Positions 1-9,248 of a stretch of DNA of 64,000 bases are shown here, one piece after another. Both the position numbers and the translations under genes were made by a program. Source of the stretch: Lutibacter citreus (GTDB lineage: Bacteria; Bacteroidota; Bacteroidia; Flavobacteriales; Flavobacteriaceae); NCBI RefSeq assembly GCF_003260195.1, contig NZ_QEIH01000001.1, positions 1 to 64,000 of the forward strand, given 5' to 3'. The notes under the pieces were generated by a model, which made no database searches, was not told the origin of the DNA, and worked only from the letters and a program-made list of their open reading frames with translations. How positions within the stretch are numbered: position 1 is the stretch's first letter; the number at the start of each line of letters is the position of its first letter.

Positions 1-299
1 CTGAAATTGCAAGAGCTGAAGAATTAGGTTGTGAAATAGTTAAATTATTCCCTGGCGATATTTACGGACCTCAATTTGTAAAAGGAATTAAAGGACCTCA
101 ACCTTGGACAAGTGTAATGCCTACTGGAGGTGTTTCTCCAACAAGAGAAAATTTATCAGGTTGGTTTAACGCAGGTGTTACCTGTGTTGGTATGGGTTCT
201 CAACTTATTTCAAAAGAAATTATAGCGAATAAAGATTATTCTAAATTAGAACAGGATGTGAAAAATGCAATCGCATTAGTTAAAGAAGTTAGAAAATAA
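1..299 (+). CDS. KDPG/KHG aldolase family, C-terminal part (5' truncated by window edge)
   Basis: The reading frame is open from base 3 to the TAA at 297-299, and the start lies before the window. The product contains EIVKLFPGD, where the Lys fits the Schiff-base lysine of class I 2-keto-3-deoxy-6-phosphogluconate aldolases, and PTGGVSPTREN, the phosphate-binding glycine loop near the C terminus. The family cleaves KDPG to pyruvate and glyceraldehyde-3-phosphate in the cytoplasm. The next gene, an alginate lyase, starts 25 bases later on the same strand, so the two are probably co-transcribed. That makes this the aldolase of the alginate branch. It differs clearly from the second aldolase in the window (62340-63011), for example KLFPGDIYGPQ here versus KYFPAESSGGM there. 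Family is certain; pathway assignment is by context. Confidence 0.9.
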   Translation, partial: EIARAEELGCEIVKLFPGDIYGPQFVKGIKGPQPWTSVMPTGGVSPTRENLSGWFNAGVTCVGMGSQLISKEIIANKDYSKLEQDVKNAIALVKEVRK

Positions 300-324
300 T
301 TAATCTGAAAAATTTATAAATACC

Positions 325-2643
325 ATGGCAATGTATAAAAATCTACTAATAGCTATAGCTGTTTTATTATTAATCTCTTGTAACGAGGTAGCGATAAATA
401 TGATTAGAGTTGAAAATATTAAAGAATTAAATTCAGCAATTAAGGAAGCTAGGCCGGGAGATGAAATTGTGCTAGCCAATGGTGTTTGGAAAGATGTAGA
501 AATTAAGTTTGTAGGACAAGGAACCGAGCAACAACCAATTACTATAAAAGCAGAAACAGCTGGTAAAGTTTTTATTGAAGGTGTTTCAAATTTAGAGTTT
601 GAAGGTCAATATTTAGTGGTAAGTGGATTGTATTTTAGAAATGGTCATTCACCAACTAAAAATGTAATTGCTTTTAGAACTGATGAAGAAAAAGTAGCTA
701 ATAATTGTAGAGTTACTGATTGTGTTATTTTAGATTTTAACCAATTACAACGAGATAATGATGATTTATGGGTTCAGTTTTATGGAAAGCACAACCAATT
801 AGATCATTGCTATATTGCAGGTAAAACAAATGGAGGGCCAACGGTTAGAGTTGATTTAAAAGGGAATCAAAGTATTAGAAATTATCATCAAATAGTTAAT
901 AATCACTTTGGACCAAGACCTAGAAAAGGTGGTGCACGAGGAGAAACTATTCAATTAGGAAGTAGTTTTACGTCTATGTCTCCAAGTAATACAACTATAG
1001 CAAATAATTTATTTGAAGCTTGTAATGGTGAGGTTGAAGTGATTTCAAGCAAAACGAATTTTAATGAAATTCGTAACAATGTATTTTATAAGAGCGAAGG
1101 TTCTGTAGTTACTAGACACGGAAATTACGTTACAATAGATGGTAATTATTTTATTGGTGATGGTGAAAATGCAAATTACGGGGGAATAAGAATAGTAAAC
1201 ACTGGCCACTGGATAATAAACAATTATTTTTATAATTTAATTGGTGAAAATTTTAGAAGCCCTTTAGCTATTATGAATGGAATTCCTAAATCTCCATTAA
1301 ATAGATACAACCAAGTAACTGATGTTGTTGTTGCTTATAATACGTATGTAAATTGTAAATCGCCTTGGCAATTTGGAGTAGGAACAAATATAGCTCAGAA
1401 AGATGTGCTTCCGTTGTCTGAAATTCGATCAGCAAGACCATTAAGAACAGTTGTTGCTAATAATATAATTTATAATAAAGTTGGAGATCCAAGTCCAATT
1501 ATTGAGCACGATAAAGCAGATGGTGTAAAGTTTGAAAGTAATATTATAAACAATCAAGGAGTAAGTTTTAAAGATGAAAACCGTATTGAACCAAGTACTT
1601 TTGAATTAACAAAAATATCAGAAAATATATTTATTCCTAAAGATATTTCAAGTGATATAAAACCTTATAGCGGTTTTGGATTTGAAACTATTACAAAAGA
1701 TCTTTTTGGTAATTCTAGAGCCAATTCAAAGAGTATTGGAGCTTCTATTGAAAGACCAACTAAAGACCCTTTAATTTTAGATAAGAAAAAATATGGAGCT
1801 AGTTGGTATTCAAATGAAATAGCTTCTAATGATCCTGAAATTATTAATGTTTCAGCTTCAGAAGGAGAATTAGCAACTAAAATAGCAGCTTCAAACCCAG
1901 GAGATATTATTGAATTAAATTCTGGAGAATACAGTATTTCAAAATCTATAATTATTAATAAAACAATTACCATACAATCAAAAGAAGGAGAAAAAGCTGA
2001 GATTATTTTCTTAGGAGAGGATAATACACCTTTATTTGAATTGAATCCTTACGGTATTTTAACTCTAAAGAATGTTGCACTTTCAGGAAACGGAACACAA
2101 CAAGCTTTTGCGAGTTTAAAAGAAAATATGTCTAATCATTTTGGATTAGCTGTTTCTGGATGTGAGATCAGTAATTTTAACTATGTGTTAAAAGCTTATA
2201 AACAAACTTTTGCTGAAGAAATTACGTTTACTAATAGTTCAATTTCAGATTGTGAAAACGGCATTGAACTTTCAGAAGAAACTAATGACAGAGGAGATTA
2301 CAATACAGAATTTTTAACCATTGATAATTGCCAATTTAATAACGTAGAAAGTAATGTGGTAGATTATTATAGAGGTGGTTATGATGAATCTACTATTGGT
2401 GGTAATTTACTGGTAAGTAACAGTACATTTGAAAAATGTGGAGCAAAAGAAGCCAATGGTATTTTACTAAATACAAGAGGAATTGTAAATGTTGCTATAG
2501 ATAATAACACATTTAAAAATAATAAAGTGAAGCTTGTTGCTTTATTGTGGGGAGCTAAAAATAATTCACACTCAAATAATAAGATTGAAAATTCAGGTAA
2601 AATTTTAGTAGAAGAAAACTTAAAAATGAAATTAATGTATTAA
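325..2643 (+). CDS. PL6 family alginate lyase, lipoprotein
   Basis: A 772-residue protein beginning MAMYKNLL with lipobox LISC at Cys19, so it is predicted to be lipid-anchored. An in-frame Met3 is an alternative start. Residues 28-500 form a right-handed beta-helix of the chondroitinase B/PL6 type. Lys243 (EVEVISSK) and Arg264 (VVTRHG) sit 21 residues apart, as do catalytic Lys250 and Arg271 of Pedobacter chondroitinase B, and Glu238 fits a calcium ligand. Residues from about 515 form a second beta-helix half, as in long two-domain PL6 enzymes. PL6 enzymes cleave alginate by beta-elimination. The gene lies 25 bp after the aldolase end and its stop codon is inside a terminator hairpin. Alginate is favoured over chondroitin because of the PL17 gene nearby. 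Confidence 0.93.
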   Translation: MAMYKNLLIAIAVLLLISCNEVAINMIRVENIKELNSAIKEARPGDEIVLANGVWKDVEIKFVGQGTEQQPITIKAETAGKVFIEGVSNLEFEGQYLVVSGLYFRNGHSPTKNVIAFRTDEEKVANNCRVTDCVILDFNQLQRDNDDLWVQFYGKHNQLDHCYIAGKTNGGPTVRVDLKGNQSIRNYHQIVNNHFGPRPRKGGARGETIQLGSSFTSMSPSNTTIANNLFEACNGEVEVISSKTNFNEIRNNVFYKSEGSVVTRHGNYVTIDGNYFIGDGENANYGGIRIVNTGHWIINNYFYNLIGENFRSPLAIMNGIPKSPLNRYNQVTDVVVAYNTYVNCKSPWQFGVGTNIAQKDVLPLSEIRSARPLRTVVANNIIYNKVGDPSPIIEHDKADGVKFESNIINNQGVSFKDENRIEPSTFELTKISENIFIPKDISSDIKPYSGFGFETITKDLFGNSRANSKSIGASIERPTKDPLILDKKKYGASWYSNEIASNDPEIINVSASEGELATKIAASNPGDIIELNSGEYSISKSIIINKTITIQSKEGEKAEIIFLGEDNTPLFELNPYGILTLKNVALSGNGTQQAFASLKENMSNHFGLAVSGCEISNFNYVLKAYKQTFAEEITFTNSSISDCENGIELSEETNDRGDYNTEFLTIDNCQFNNVESNVVDYYRGGYDESTIGGNLLVSNSTFEKCGAKEANGILLNTRGIVNVAIDNNTFKNNKVKLVALLWGAKNNSHSNNKIENSGKILVEENLKMKLMY

Positions 2644-2667
2644 TTCATAGAAATTAATACTTTTTTT
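2637..2667 (+). terminator. Intrinsic terminator overlapping the PL6 stop codon
   Basis: GTATTAATT (2637-2645) and AATTAATAC (2652-2660) form a perfect 9-bp stem with a 6-base loop, followed by seven Ts (2661-2667). The TAA stop (2641-2643) lies in the left arm. Confidence 0.75.
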
Positions 2668-2745
2668 ATTGTTCAATTAAAAAGGTAATGGTGCCAAAAA
2701 AAGAAGGTGTTTTTAGATAAATATTAATTAATTCAACGTCCCAGG

Positions 2746-2773
2746 TTTGGGTGATTGTAGTTAAATAATTTTG
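2746..2773 (+). promoter_or_regulatory. Candidate Bacteroidota promoter for the dehydrogenase gene
   Basis: TAATTTTG at 2766-2773 fits the TAnnTTTG -7 box, and TTTG at 2746-2749 lies 16 bases upstream, slightly tighter than the usual -33/-7 spacing. It falls after the PL6 terminator and 58 bases before the ATG at 2832. Confidence 0.45.
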
Positions 2774-2831
2774 TGAATGCTAACAGGTGCTTATCCTTGT
2801 ATTAATAATTATAATTTTAAATATTTTAAAT

Positions 2832-3713
2832 ATGAAAAAACCCACTATCGGATTTATAGGACTTGGCCTTATGGGAGGTAATATGGTTGAAAATCTTCAA
2901 AAGAGAGGTTTCGAGCTAACAGTAATGGATCTTAATAAGGACGAAGTTGCAAAAGTTATCGCTCGTGGTAATGCTACTGAAGCTTCTTCTCCAAAAGAAT
3001 TAGCTGAAAAGAGCGATATTGTAATGTTCTGTCTTACTACTTCTGCTGTTGTTGAAAAGATTGTTTATGGTGAAGAAGGTATCTTAGCAGGTATTAAAGA
3101 AGGTGCTGTTTTGATTGATTTCGGAACTTCTATTCCTGCTTCAACTATAAAAATAGGTAAAGACCTTGCTAAAAAAGGTGCGGGAATGATTGATGCTCCA
3201 CTGGGGCGTACACCTGCTCATGCAAAAGACGGACTGCTTAATATTATGGCAGCTGGAGATAAAGAAACTTTCGAGAAGGTTAAACCAGTTCTTGACGAAC
3301 AAGGTGAAAACGTATTCTATTTAGGAGCTGCAGGAGCTGGTCATACGACTAAGTTAATCAATAACTTTATGGGGATGACTACTGTTGTTGCGATGTCACA
3401 GGCTTTCGCTGCAGCGAAATTAGCAGGTGTAGATAGTCAGCAATTATTTGATATAATGTCTTCTGGCCCTTCGAATTCTCCGTTTATGAAATTCTGTAAG
3501 CATTATGCTGTAGATAACGTAAGTGATTTAGGTTTCTCTATTGCCAATGCTAATAAAGATTTAGGATATTTTGTGCAAATGATGAATGATCTTGGAACTA
3601 CTTCTCTGATTGCAGAAGCTACTTCTTCTAATCTTCAGGCTGCAGTTGCTGCTGATATGGGTAGTGGAAATGTTCCAGAAATTTTAGATTATTTCTTGAA
3701 TTTGAAGAAATAG
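2832..3713 (+). CDS. Beta-hydroxyacid dehydrogenase family (HIBADH-like), candidate DEH reductase
   Basis: The ATG at 2832 is chosen over the upstream in-frame GTG at 2787 because it places the dinucleotide-binding motif GFIGLGLMGGNM at the N terminus, giving 293 residues, normal for the family. The product has an N-terminal Rossmann domain and the family's conserved catalytic lysine, Lys174, in GAGHTTKLINNFMG. The all-helical C-terminal domain follows. Members reduce or oxidise short beta-hydroxy acids with NAD(P). Placement between PL6 and PL17 lyases suggests reduction of the unsaturated monomer product DEH to KDG, which the aldolase branch then uses after phosphorylation. That role is inferred. 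Leucine codons here are often CTT or CTG, unlike the TTA-dominated neighbours. Confidence 0.85.
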   Translation: MKKPTIGFIGLGLMGGNMVENLQKRGFELTVMDLNKDEVAKVIARGNATEASSPKELAEKSDIVMFCLTTSAVVEKIVYGEEGILAGIKEGAVLIDFGTSIPASTIKIGKDLAKKGAGMIDAPLGRTPAHAKDGLLNIMAAGDKETFEKVKPVLDEQGENVFYLGAAGAGHTTKLINNFMGMTTVVAMSQAFAAAKLAGVDSQQLFDIMSSGPSNSPFMKFCKHYAVDNVSDLGFSIANANKDLGYFVQMMNDLGTTSLIAEATSSNLQAAVAADMGSGNVPEILDYFLNLKK

Positions 3714-3720
3714 TTGAGGT

Positions 3721-3740
3721 ATTAATTCATAGAAATTAAT
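3721..3740. repeat. Second copy of the PL6 hairpin core
   Basis: ATTAATTCATAGAAATTAAT repeats the core of the hairpin at 2638-2659. Here it forms only a 7-bp stem with no T tract, just after the dehydrogenase stop codon. Confidence 0.6.
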
Positions 3741-3816
3741 AAAATATTGATAGTAGAAATCAGTTGTACATTTTGACTTACAAAATGTTAGTTCAAGTGA
3801 TTTTTGATAAAATATG

Positions 3817-3861
3817 GTATCGAGAACTTTTGTTTTTCAATAAAAGAGCTATTCTCGGTAC
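3817..3861 (+). other. Stem-loop in the leader of the PL17 gene
   Basis: GTATCGAGAA (3817-3826) pairs with TTCTCGGTAC (3852-3861) with one G-U pair, and CTTTT (3827-3831) can pair with AAAAG (3842-3846). It ends 69 bases before the PL17 start and is followed by TATTTTAAA rather than a clean T tract. It could be a weak terminator for the dehydrogenase or a leader structure for PL17. Confidence 0.4.
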
Positions 3862-3930
3862 TATTTTAAACTTAAAAGGATTGAAATTCACTCGAATTGA
3901 CGAAATATTGGATTAATAAAAATTACAAAT

Positions 3931-6147
3931 ATGAAGTGTAAAGTTTTAATAGTTAGTTTATTGTTAATCCGTTTTATTGGTTATTCTCAAAATATACCTG
4001 TAAATAAGATTATTGAAAACTCAAAACTTTCAAATTACTTAACTGATGAAGTTAAAACACAACTAAGCCAAAAAGGCTCAATTTCTGAAGCTGATTTAGC
4101 AAATTACTTGCGTGAAAAATTTTCTGAACGTTATTTTTTCAATTGGAAAAATTTTGATGAACGTTTTAATGAATACAAAAATGTTTATTCTAATAATGAA
4201 GCCAGTCATACCGAAAGAGCTTTAGATCACATTTCAAAATACAACGCAGATACCAAGTGGATTTTACCTTTTAACTATTTAAATGGGGAGCCAGTAAATG
4301 CTTATGCACTTAGGCATTTGGCGCGTCAGCATAAGATGGTAGATATTGCTTATTATTACTATTATCAAAATAAAAATCCAAAATACATTTCATATTTCAC
4401 CAATCAATTACAATCTTTAAATAATGCCTTGCATAAAGGAGCATATGAAAAAATTGAAGATGGTAATGGTGTTTACGAAGCTTTTAGATCGGGTTATAGA
4501 GTATTAAATTGGTTGCAAATTCATAATATGTTTTTAGGTGAAGCTACCTATTCTAATACGGATCAATTAAAAACTATTGCTACGTTGTTGCAACATGCAG
4601 CTTATTTGTTTGAAAGAAATCAAGTTTTTAATGCAGGGAATCATCAAACAAGAGGTTTATCGGCGTTGGCAATGATTTCAATTTTGTTAAGAGATTTTGA
4701 AGGAACAGATATTTGGTATAAACACTCCATGAAATTACTTGAAGAGCATTTATCAAAAGAAATTAATGATGATGGATTTCAATTTGAGCGTTCCATACAT
4801 TATCATATGAGTGATATTGGTAATTATTATTATGTATATCAATTAGCAAAAACAAGTAATATTGAAGTTGGTGAATTTTGGGAAGAACAGTTAAAATCAC
4901 TTTTTACAACTTTAACAAAAATTGCATATCCAGATAAATCTGCGCCAGTATTACAAGATGATACAGATAATCCTTGGGCTGAAAAAAATGATATTTCAGG
5001 AGCTTTAACATTAGGTTATTTATTATTTGAGGAACCAACTATGGGGTATTTTGCCAACAACCACGTGGAATCTAAAATGTATTGGTTTTTGAATGAAAAA
5101 CAGCTTAAATCATTAAATTCAATTAAAAAAGAACAGCCAATTATTGAGTCACTTTCTTTTCCTACTACAGGGTATTATATTATGCGTAATGGATGGGGAA
5201 ACTCAGATAATATGATGGTAATTTCTGCAGGATTAGATGCGGATAAACCAGATCATCAACACGGAGATATGTTAGGGATTCAGGCTATGGCAAATGGTAA
5301 AGTAATATTACCAAATTACCAAGTGCGATATTCTTTAAAAGATTATGGTTTCTTTAAAAATTCAATGGTAAAAAATGTTGCATTGGTTGATGACGAACTA
5401 CAAGGTAAAAAATATACTTCAAATCAAGGAGGAAGTGGTTTTGGAAAGTTTAAAGAATTACCAAATCCAAAAGTTATTTCTTGGAAAACAAATCCTAATT
5501 TAGATGCTTTTGTTGGAAGTCACGATGGATTTGAAAACATTGGAGTAAAATATTCTCGTCAGGTAATTAATATAAAAAACGATTTTTGGATTGTAAAAGA
5601 TAATTTTAAATCTGAAAAAGCACATACTTACAAACAAGTTTGGCAAGGTCATTATTCTTATGAAAATTCCCCAAATTTATTAAGAGCATCTTTCGATGAT
5701 GCTTCAGGATGTGATATTCTTCAATTAAAAAAAATAGATACAGTTACAAGTAATGGTTCAAGAGGAAAACAATGGTCTGTTGCTTCTAAAAAATCTGATA
5801 AAAATTTTAGTTTTATAACTGTTGTTTTTCCGTACAAAGGTTATAATAATAAAATTGATGAAACAATTGAAGTTTCCAATATAGGGGCTTGGGAATTAAA
5901 TGATTGGGAAACATTTAAATCAGATGCTAGTGCCATTGTTTCTAATAAAAATATATTTATTTTGTTTGAAACTTCTGAAATTGAGAATGATAAAATTTCA
6001 ATTCAGTTAAATGAAAAATCAGATGTAATCATTTTTCAAGGGGAGAAAACTTTATTGCAAAACATTAGTGATAAAGTAATTAATGTTAGCTCTAAATCTT
6101 GGAAAGGAGAAAAGAAACTAAACTCTGGAGATTCGTTAGAAATATGA
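3931..6147 (+). CDS. PL17 oligoalginate lyase (heparinase II/III-like)
   Basis: A 738-residue protein with a signal peptide ending near GYSQ (residues 1-20). It has an N-terminal alpha/alpha-toroid of alginate-lyase type (about 30-370) and a C-terminal heparinase II/III-like beta-sandwich (about 400-720). Asn237-His238 in AGNHQTRG and Tyr291 in SIHYHMSD match the Asn-His and Tyr catalytic set known in exo-acting PL17 enzymes. DHQHGDMLGIQAMANGK (around 435-452) is the typical C-domain histidine motif. PL17 enzymes release unsaturated monouronate from alginate oligomers, completing the work of the PL6 lyase. No lipobox is present, so it is probably periplasmic or exported. Heparin activity is unlikely given the alginate context. 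Confidence 0.93.
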   Translation: MKCKVLIVSLLLIRFIGYSQNIPVNKIIENSKLSNYLTDEVKTQLSQKGSISEADLANYLREKFSERYFFNWKNFDERFNEYKNVYSNNEASHTERALDHISKYNADTKWILPFNYLNGEPVNAYALRHLARQHKMVDIAYYYYYQNKNPKYISYFTNQLQSLNNALHKGAYEKIEDGNGVYEAFRSGYRVLNWLQIHNMFLGEATYSNTDQLKTIATLLQHAAYLFERNQVFNAGNHQTRGLSALAMISILLRDFEGTDIWYKHSMKLLEEHLSKEINDDGFQFERSIHYHMSDIGNYYYVYQLAKTSNIEVGEFWEEQLKSLFTTLTKIAYPDKSAPVLQDDTDNPWAEKNDISGALTLGYLLFEEPTMGYFANNHVESKMYWFLNEKQLKSLNSIKKEQPIIESLSFPTTGYYIMRNGWGNSDNMMVISAGLDADKPDHQHGDMLGIQAMANGKVILPNYQVRYSLKDYGFFKNSMVKNVALVDDELQGKKYTSNQGGSGFGKFKELPNPKVISWKTNPNLDAFVGSHDGFENIGVKYSRQVINIKNDFWIVKDNFKSEKAHTYKQVWQGHYSYENSPNLLRASFDDASGCDILQLKKIDTVTSNGSRGKQWSVASKKSDKNFSFITVVFPYKGYNNKIDETIEVSNIGAWELNDWETFKSDASAIVSNKNIFILFETSEIENDKISIQLNEKSDVIIFQGEKTLLQNISDKVINVSSKSWKGEKKLNSGDSLEI

Positions 6148-6263
6148 TTCAAAATGGAGGAAATTACTTATTTATTAAATGAGTTCAATTGCTAAATTGA
6201 ACATGAAATAAAGGCTGGTTATTTTTATAATTAGTCAACTACGAGTATGGATATAAACAGAAT

Positions 6264-6297
6264 ACGCATTTTCTTTTAAAGGGGGTGCGTTTTTTTA
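6264..6297 (+). terminator. Intrinsic terminator after PL17
   Basis: ACGCA (6264-6268) pairs with TGCGT (6286-6290), extended by weak G-U pairs, followed by a T run to 6296. The rest of the 330-base gap 6148-6477 is AT-rich with no gene seen and presumably holds the kinase promoter. Confidence 0.6.
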
Positions 6298-6477
6298 ATT
6301 CTATTTTGAATTGTTATTTATAATATATTGATTTAATAAAAAATTCATAAAATTTTAATTGTCAGTGTTTTGATTAGCTATTTAACAAAAAAGGTTTTAG
6401 TATTAAATATAATGTAAATAGTTTTAGAATTAGATTAAGTTGTTTATGTTTGAATAAAAAAAACGAATTTAATTGCT

Positions 6478-9147
6478 ATGTATAAAGAAAATTTGTATTT
6501 AAAATCTATAGGAATATTTTTAATAGGAGTTGTTTTAACTACTATTATAGTTTATTATGTTAAAAAAGAGAATGATAAGCAAACTATACATGAATTTGAA
6601 ATAAGCGCTAATGATGTTAAAGATAAAATTGAAAACAGACTTAGTTCTTATATTCAGTTTTCAAGAGCTAGTTCAGCATTTTTTATGTCTTCTGATTCCA
6701 TTAGTAGAAAAGATTGGAAATATTTTGTTGAAAAAAGTAGAATTTCTGAAAGTTTAAAAGGCTTTCAAGGAATTGCATATGCAGTTCTTGTTTCAAAAAA
6801 AGAGTTAGCTAAACATACAAAACGTTTTAGGGAAGAGCTGAATAATGACTATGTTGTTTTTCCTTATGAAGAAAATGAAATATATACTCCAATAGTATAT
6901 ATAGAGCCGTTAATAGATAGGAATTTAAAGGCAGTAGGTTTTAACGTATCTTCAAATCCATTTATGCGAAAAGCGTTAGAAGATTCTAGAGATATTAATA
7001 AGGTAATTTTAACTGAAAAAGTAACGCTTGTTCAAGAAGGAACAAATACAACTCAGGCGGGTGTTGTTATGTATTCTCCAATTTATAGAAAGGGTTTGGC
7101 AATAAACACTGTTAAAGAAAGAAAAATCGCAATAAATGGTTGGGCAGCTATTTCTTTAAGAATTAATGATTTTATGGATGGGGTTGTTGGTGATTTTAAT
7201 TTAAAGAATCAAAATAAAATTAATTTGCAAATATATGATGGTGAGATTGTTTCAAAGAGCTCTCAATTATTTAATAGTAAAACAAATTTAAATAAAAACA
7301 ATTCTCTTTTAGATTTAAATACTTTGTTATTGCCAATTGAAATGAATGGTAAGGTATGGACTTTACAATTTAATCAATCTAAAGTGTCTTTTATAGATAC
7401 GGTTGCATTTATTGTTCTTGTAAGTGGGCTTGTATTTAGTTTATTATTTAGCCTTTTAATGTTTTCGTTGTTTAATACAATTTCTATTGCAAAAAAAATG
7501 GCTAAAGAACTAACAATTGATGTTTTAGATAAAAATAAAGAGTTAATAACAACAAATGAGCTTTTAAAAGAAAGTTATAAAGAGTTAAATAGCGCTAAAG
7601 AAAAAGCAGAGGAAAGTGAAAAAAGGCTAAAACTAATAGCTAATAACTTAGTAAATGGAATGATTTATCAAGTAGAATGCATTGATACTGATAAAAGAAG
7701 GTTTACCTATGTAAACGATGCTGTTTTTAAATTTTATGGTTGCACAGTAGAAGAGGCTAAGGAAAATGCAAATTTATTATATGATAAAGTACATAGGGAT
7801 GATATTGAATTTTTAATTGAGAAAGAAAAAGAATCATTGCAGAAAATGTCTGTTTTTAAAGCCGAAGTAAGAGTAATTAATCCTGACGGAAGTTTTAGAT
7901 GGGCCAGTTATGTTTCTCAACCAAGAATGATTGATGGGGTTGTTTTCTGGGATGGAATTGAAATTGATATTACAGAACGGAAAAAAGTAGAGCAAGAATT
8001 ACGTATTGCCAAGGAAAATGCAGAAGAAAGTAACCATTTAAAAACGGAGTTTCTTAATAATATGTCTCATGAGATTAGAACTCCGATGAATGGCATATTA
8101 GGATTTTCAAATTTTTTAAATGATTCAGGTTTAACTCTAGAGAAAAGAAAGAATTTTATTAAAATAATACAAAACAGTGGAGAGCAATTACTTCAAATTA
8201 TTGATGATATAATTGAAATTTCTAGACTTGGAACTAAGCAAATTAAAGTAATAGAATGTGAGGTTAATCTAAATGATTTAATGTTGGAGTTATTTTCAAT
8301 TTTTGATATAAAAGCAAAAGAAAATAAAACTCCTTTATATCTTAAAAATGAATTGTCTGATAGACAAAGTATTATTTTAACAGATAAAACTAAACTTTTT
8401 AAAGTTATTAGTAATTTATTGGAAAATGCTCTAAAATTTACAAGTAAGGGATCAATTAATTTTGGTTATCGATTAAATAATGGAGAATTAGAAATTTATA
8501 TTGAAGATACTGGAGTAGGAGTAGAAAAAGAAAAGCATGAATTAATTTTTGAACGATTTGCACAGGCAGAAAAAGGTTTATCAAAAAAAGTTGGTGGGTT
8601 AGGACTTGGATTGTCAATTGTAAAAGAAAATGTTGAACTTTTAGGCGGTAAAATAAGAGTTGAGTCTAGAAAAGGGAAGGGAGCAAAATTTTTAGTCACA
8701 ATTCCTTATAAAGTTGTTTTTAAAAATGCTGAATTATCTACAATAGAAAAAGGGGATCAAAACAATCAAACTATTTTAATTGCAGAAGATGAAGAGGTAA
8801 ATTATTTATATTTAGAAACTTTAATAAAAGACGTTTTAAAGTTAGATTGCGAAATACTTCATGCAAAAAATGGGCAAGAAGCTGTTGAGTATTGTAAAGC
8901 AAATGAAAATATTGAATTAGTATTAATGGATTTAAAGATGCCGGTTCTTTCTGGATATGAAGCTGTAGAAAAAATCAGGAAGTTTCTTCCAAATTTACCA
9001 ATAATTGCTCAAACTGCTTATTCAACAATAGAAGATAAAGAAAAAGCAATTTTAATGGGATTTAACGACTTTTTATCAAAGCCAATAAATTTTGATCAAT
9101 TTGAAATGTTGATAAAAGAATATTTAAACTTGGCAATTAATGAATAG
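6478..9147 (+). CDS. CHASE-PAS hybrid histidine kinase with C-terminal receiver
   Basis: An 889-residue inner-membrane sensor. Domain order: TM1 (about 10-27), periplasmic CHASE domain (about 60-270), TM2 (about 303-333), coiled coil (340-385), PAS (about 385-505, ending in WDGIEIDITERKKVEQEL), HisKA with MSHEIRTPMNG (phosphorylated His531), HATPase_c with N, G1 and G2 boxes (about 630-745, DTGVG and GLGLGLSIVK), and a receiver with phospho-acceptor Asp818 in LVLMDLKMP. No DNA-binding domain is present, so it is not a classical HTCS PUL regulator and must pass phosphate to a separate response regulator not seen here. CHASE domains bind small extracellular ligands. It lies between the alginate and galactan modules and could serve either or neither. 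Confidence 0.93.
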   Translation: MYKENLYLKSIGIFLIGVVLTTIIVYYVKKENDKQTIHEFEISANDVKDKIENRLSSYIQFSRASSAFFMSSDSISRKDWKYFVEKSRISESLKGFQGIAYAVLVSKKELAKHTKRFREELNNDYVVFPYEENEIYTPIVYIEPLIDRNLKAVGFNVSSNPFMRKALEDSRDINKVILTEKVTLVQEGTNTTQAGVVMYSPIYRKGLAINTVKERKIAINGWAAISLRINDFMDGVVGDFNLKNQNKINLQIYDGEIVSKSSQLFNSKTNLNKNNSLLDLNTLLLPIEMNGKVWTLQFNQSKVSFIDTVAFIVLVSGLVFSLLFSLLMFSLFNTISIAKKMAKELTIDVLDKNKELITTNELLKESYKELNSAKEKAEESEKRLKLIANNLVNGMIYQVECIDTDKRRFTYVNDAVFKFYGCTVEEAKENANLLYDKVHRDDIEFLIEKEKESLQKMSVFKAEVRVINPDGSFRWASYVSQPRMIDGVVFWDGIEIDITERKKVEQELRIAKENAEESNHLKTEFLNNMSHEIRTPMNGILGFSNFLNDSGLTLEKRKNFIKIIQNSGEQLLQIIDDIIEISRLGTKQIKVIECEVNLNDLMLELFSIFDIKAKENKTPLYLKNELSDRQSIILTDKTKLFKVISNLLENALKFTSKGSINFGYRLNNGELEIYIEDTGVGVEKEKHELIFERFAQAEKGLSKKVGGLGLGLSIVKENVELLGGKIRVESRKGKGAKFLVTIPYKVVFKNAELSTIEKGDQNNQTILIAEDEEVNYLYLETLIKDVLKLDCEILHAKNGQEAVEYCKANENIELVLMDLKMPVLSGYEAVEKIRKFLPNLPIIAQTAYSTIEDKEKAILMGFNDFLSKPINFDQFEMLIKEYLNLAINE

Positions 9148-9196
9148 TTATATTTAAAACTATTCATCATAATTTCACCAATTAAATTTGTAATGA

Positions 9197-9226
9197 AAAA
9201 AACCTCCATTTTAAAGGAGGTTTTTT
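9197..9226. terminator. Bidirectional terminator between kinase and sulfatase
   Basis: AAAAAACCTCC (9197-9207) and GGAGGTTTTTT (9216-9226) form an 11-bp stem with an 8-base loop. It lies between two convergent genes and can serve both. Confidence 0.85.
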
Positions 9227-9248
9227 AGTTGAGTTTAAGTAATAAATG

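Noticed and set aside
6478-9147. Hybrid two-component PUL regulator (HTCS)
   Set aside because: It lacks the periplasmic propeller and the C-terminal AraC-type DNA-binding domain.
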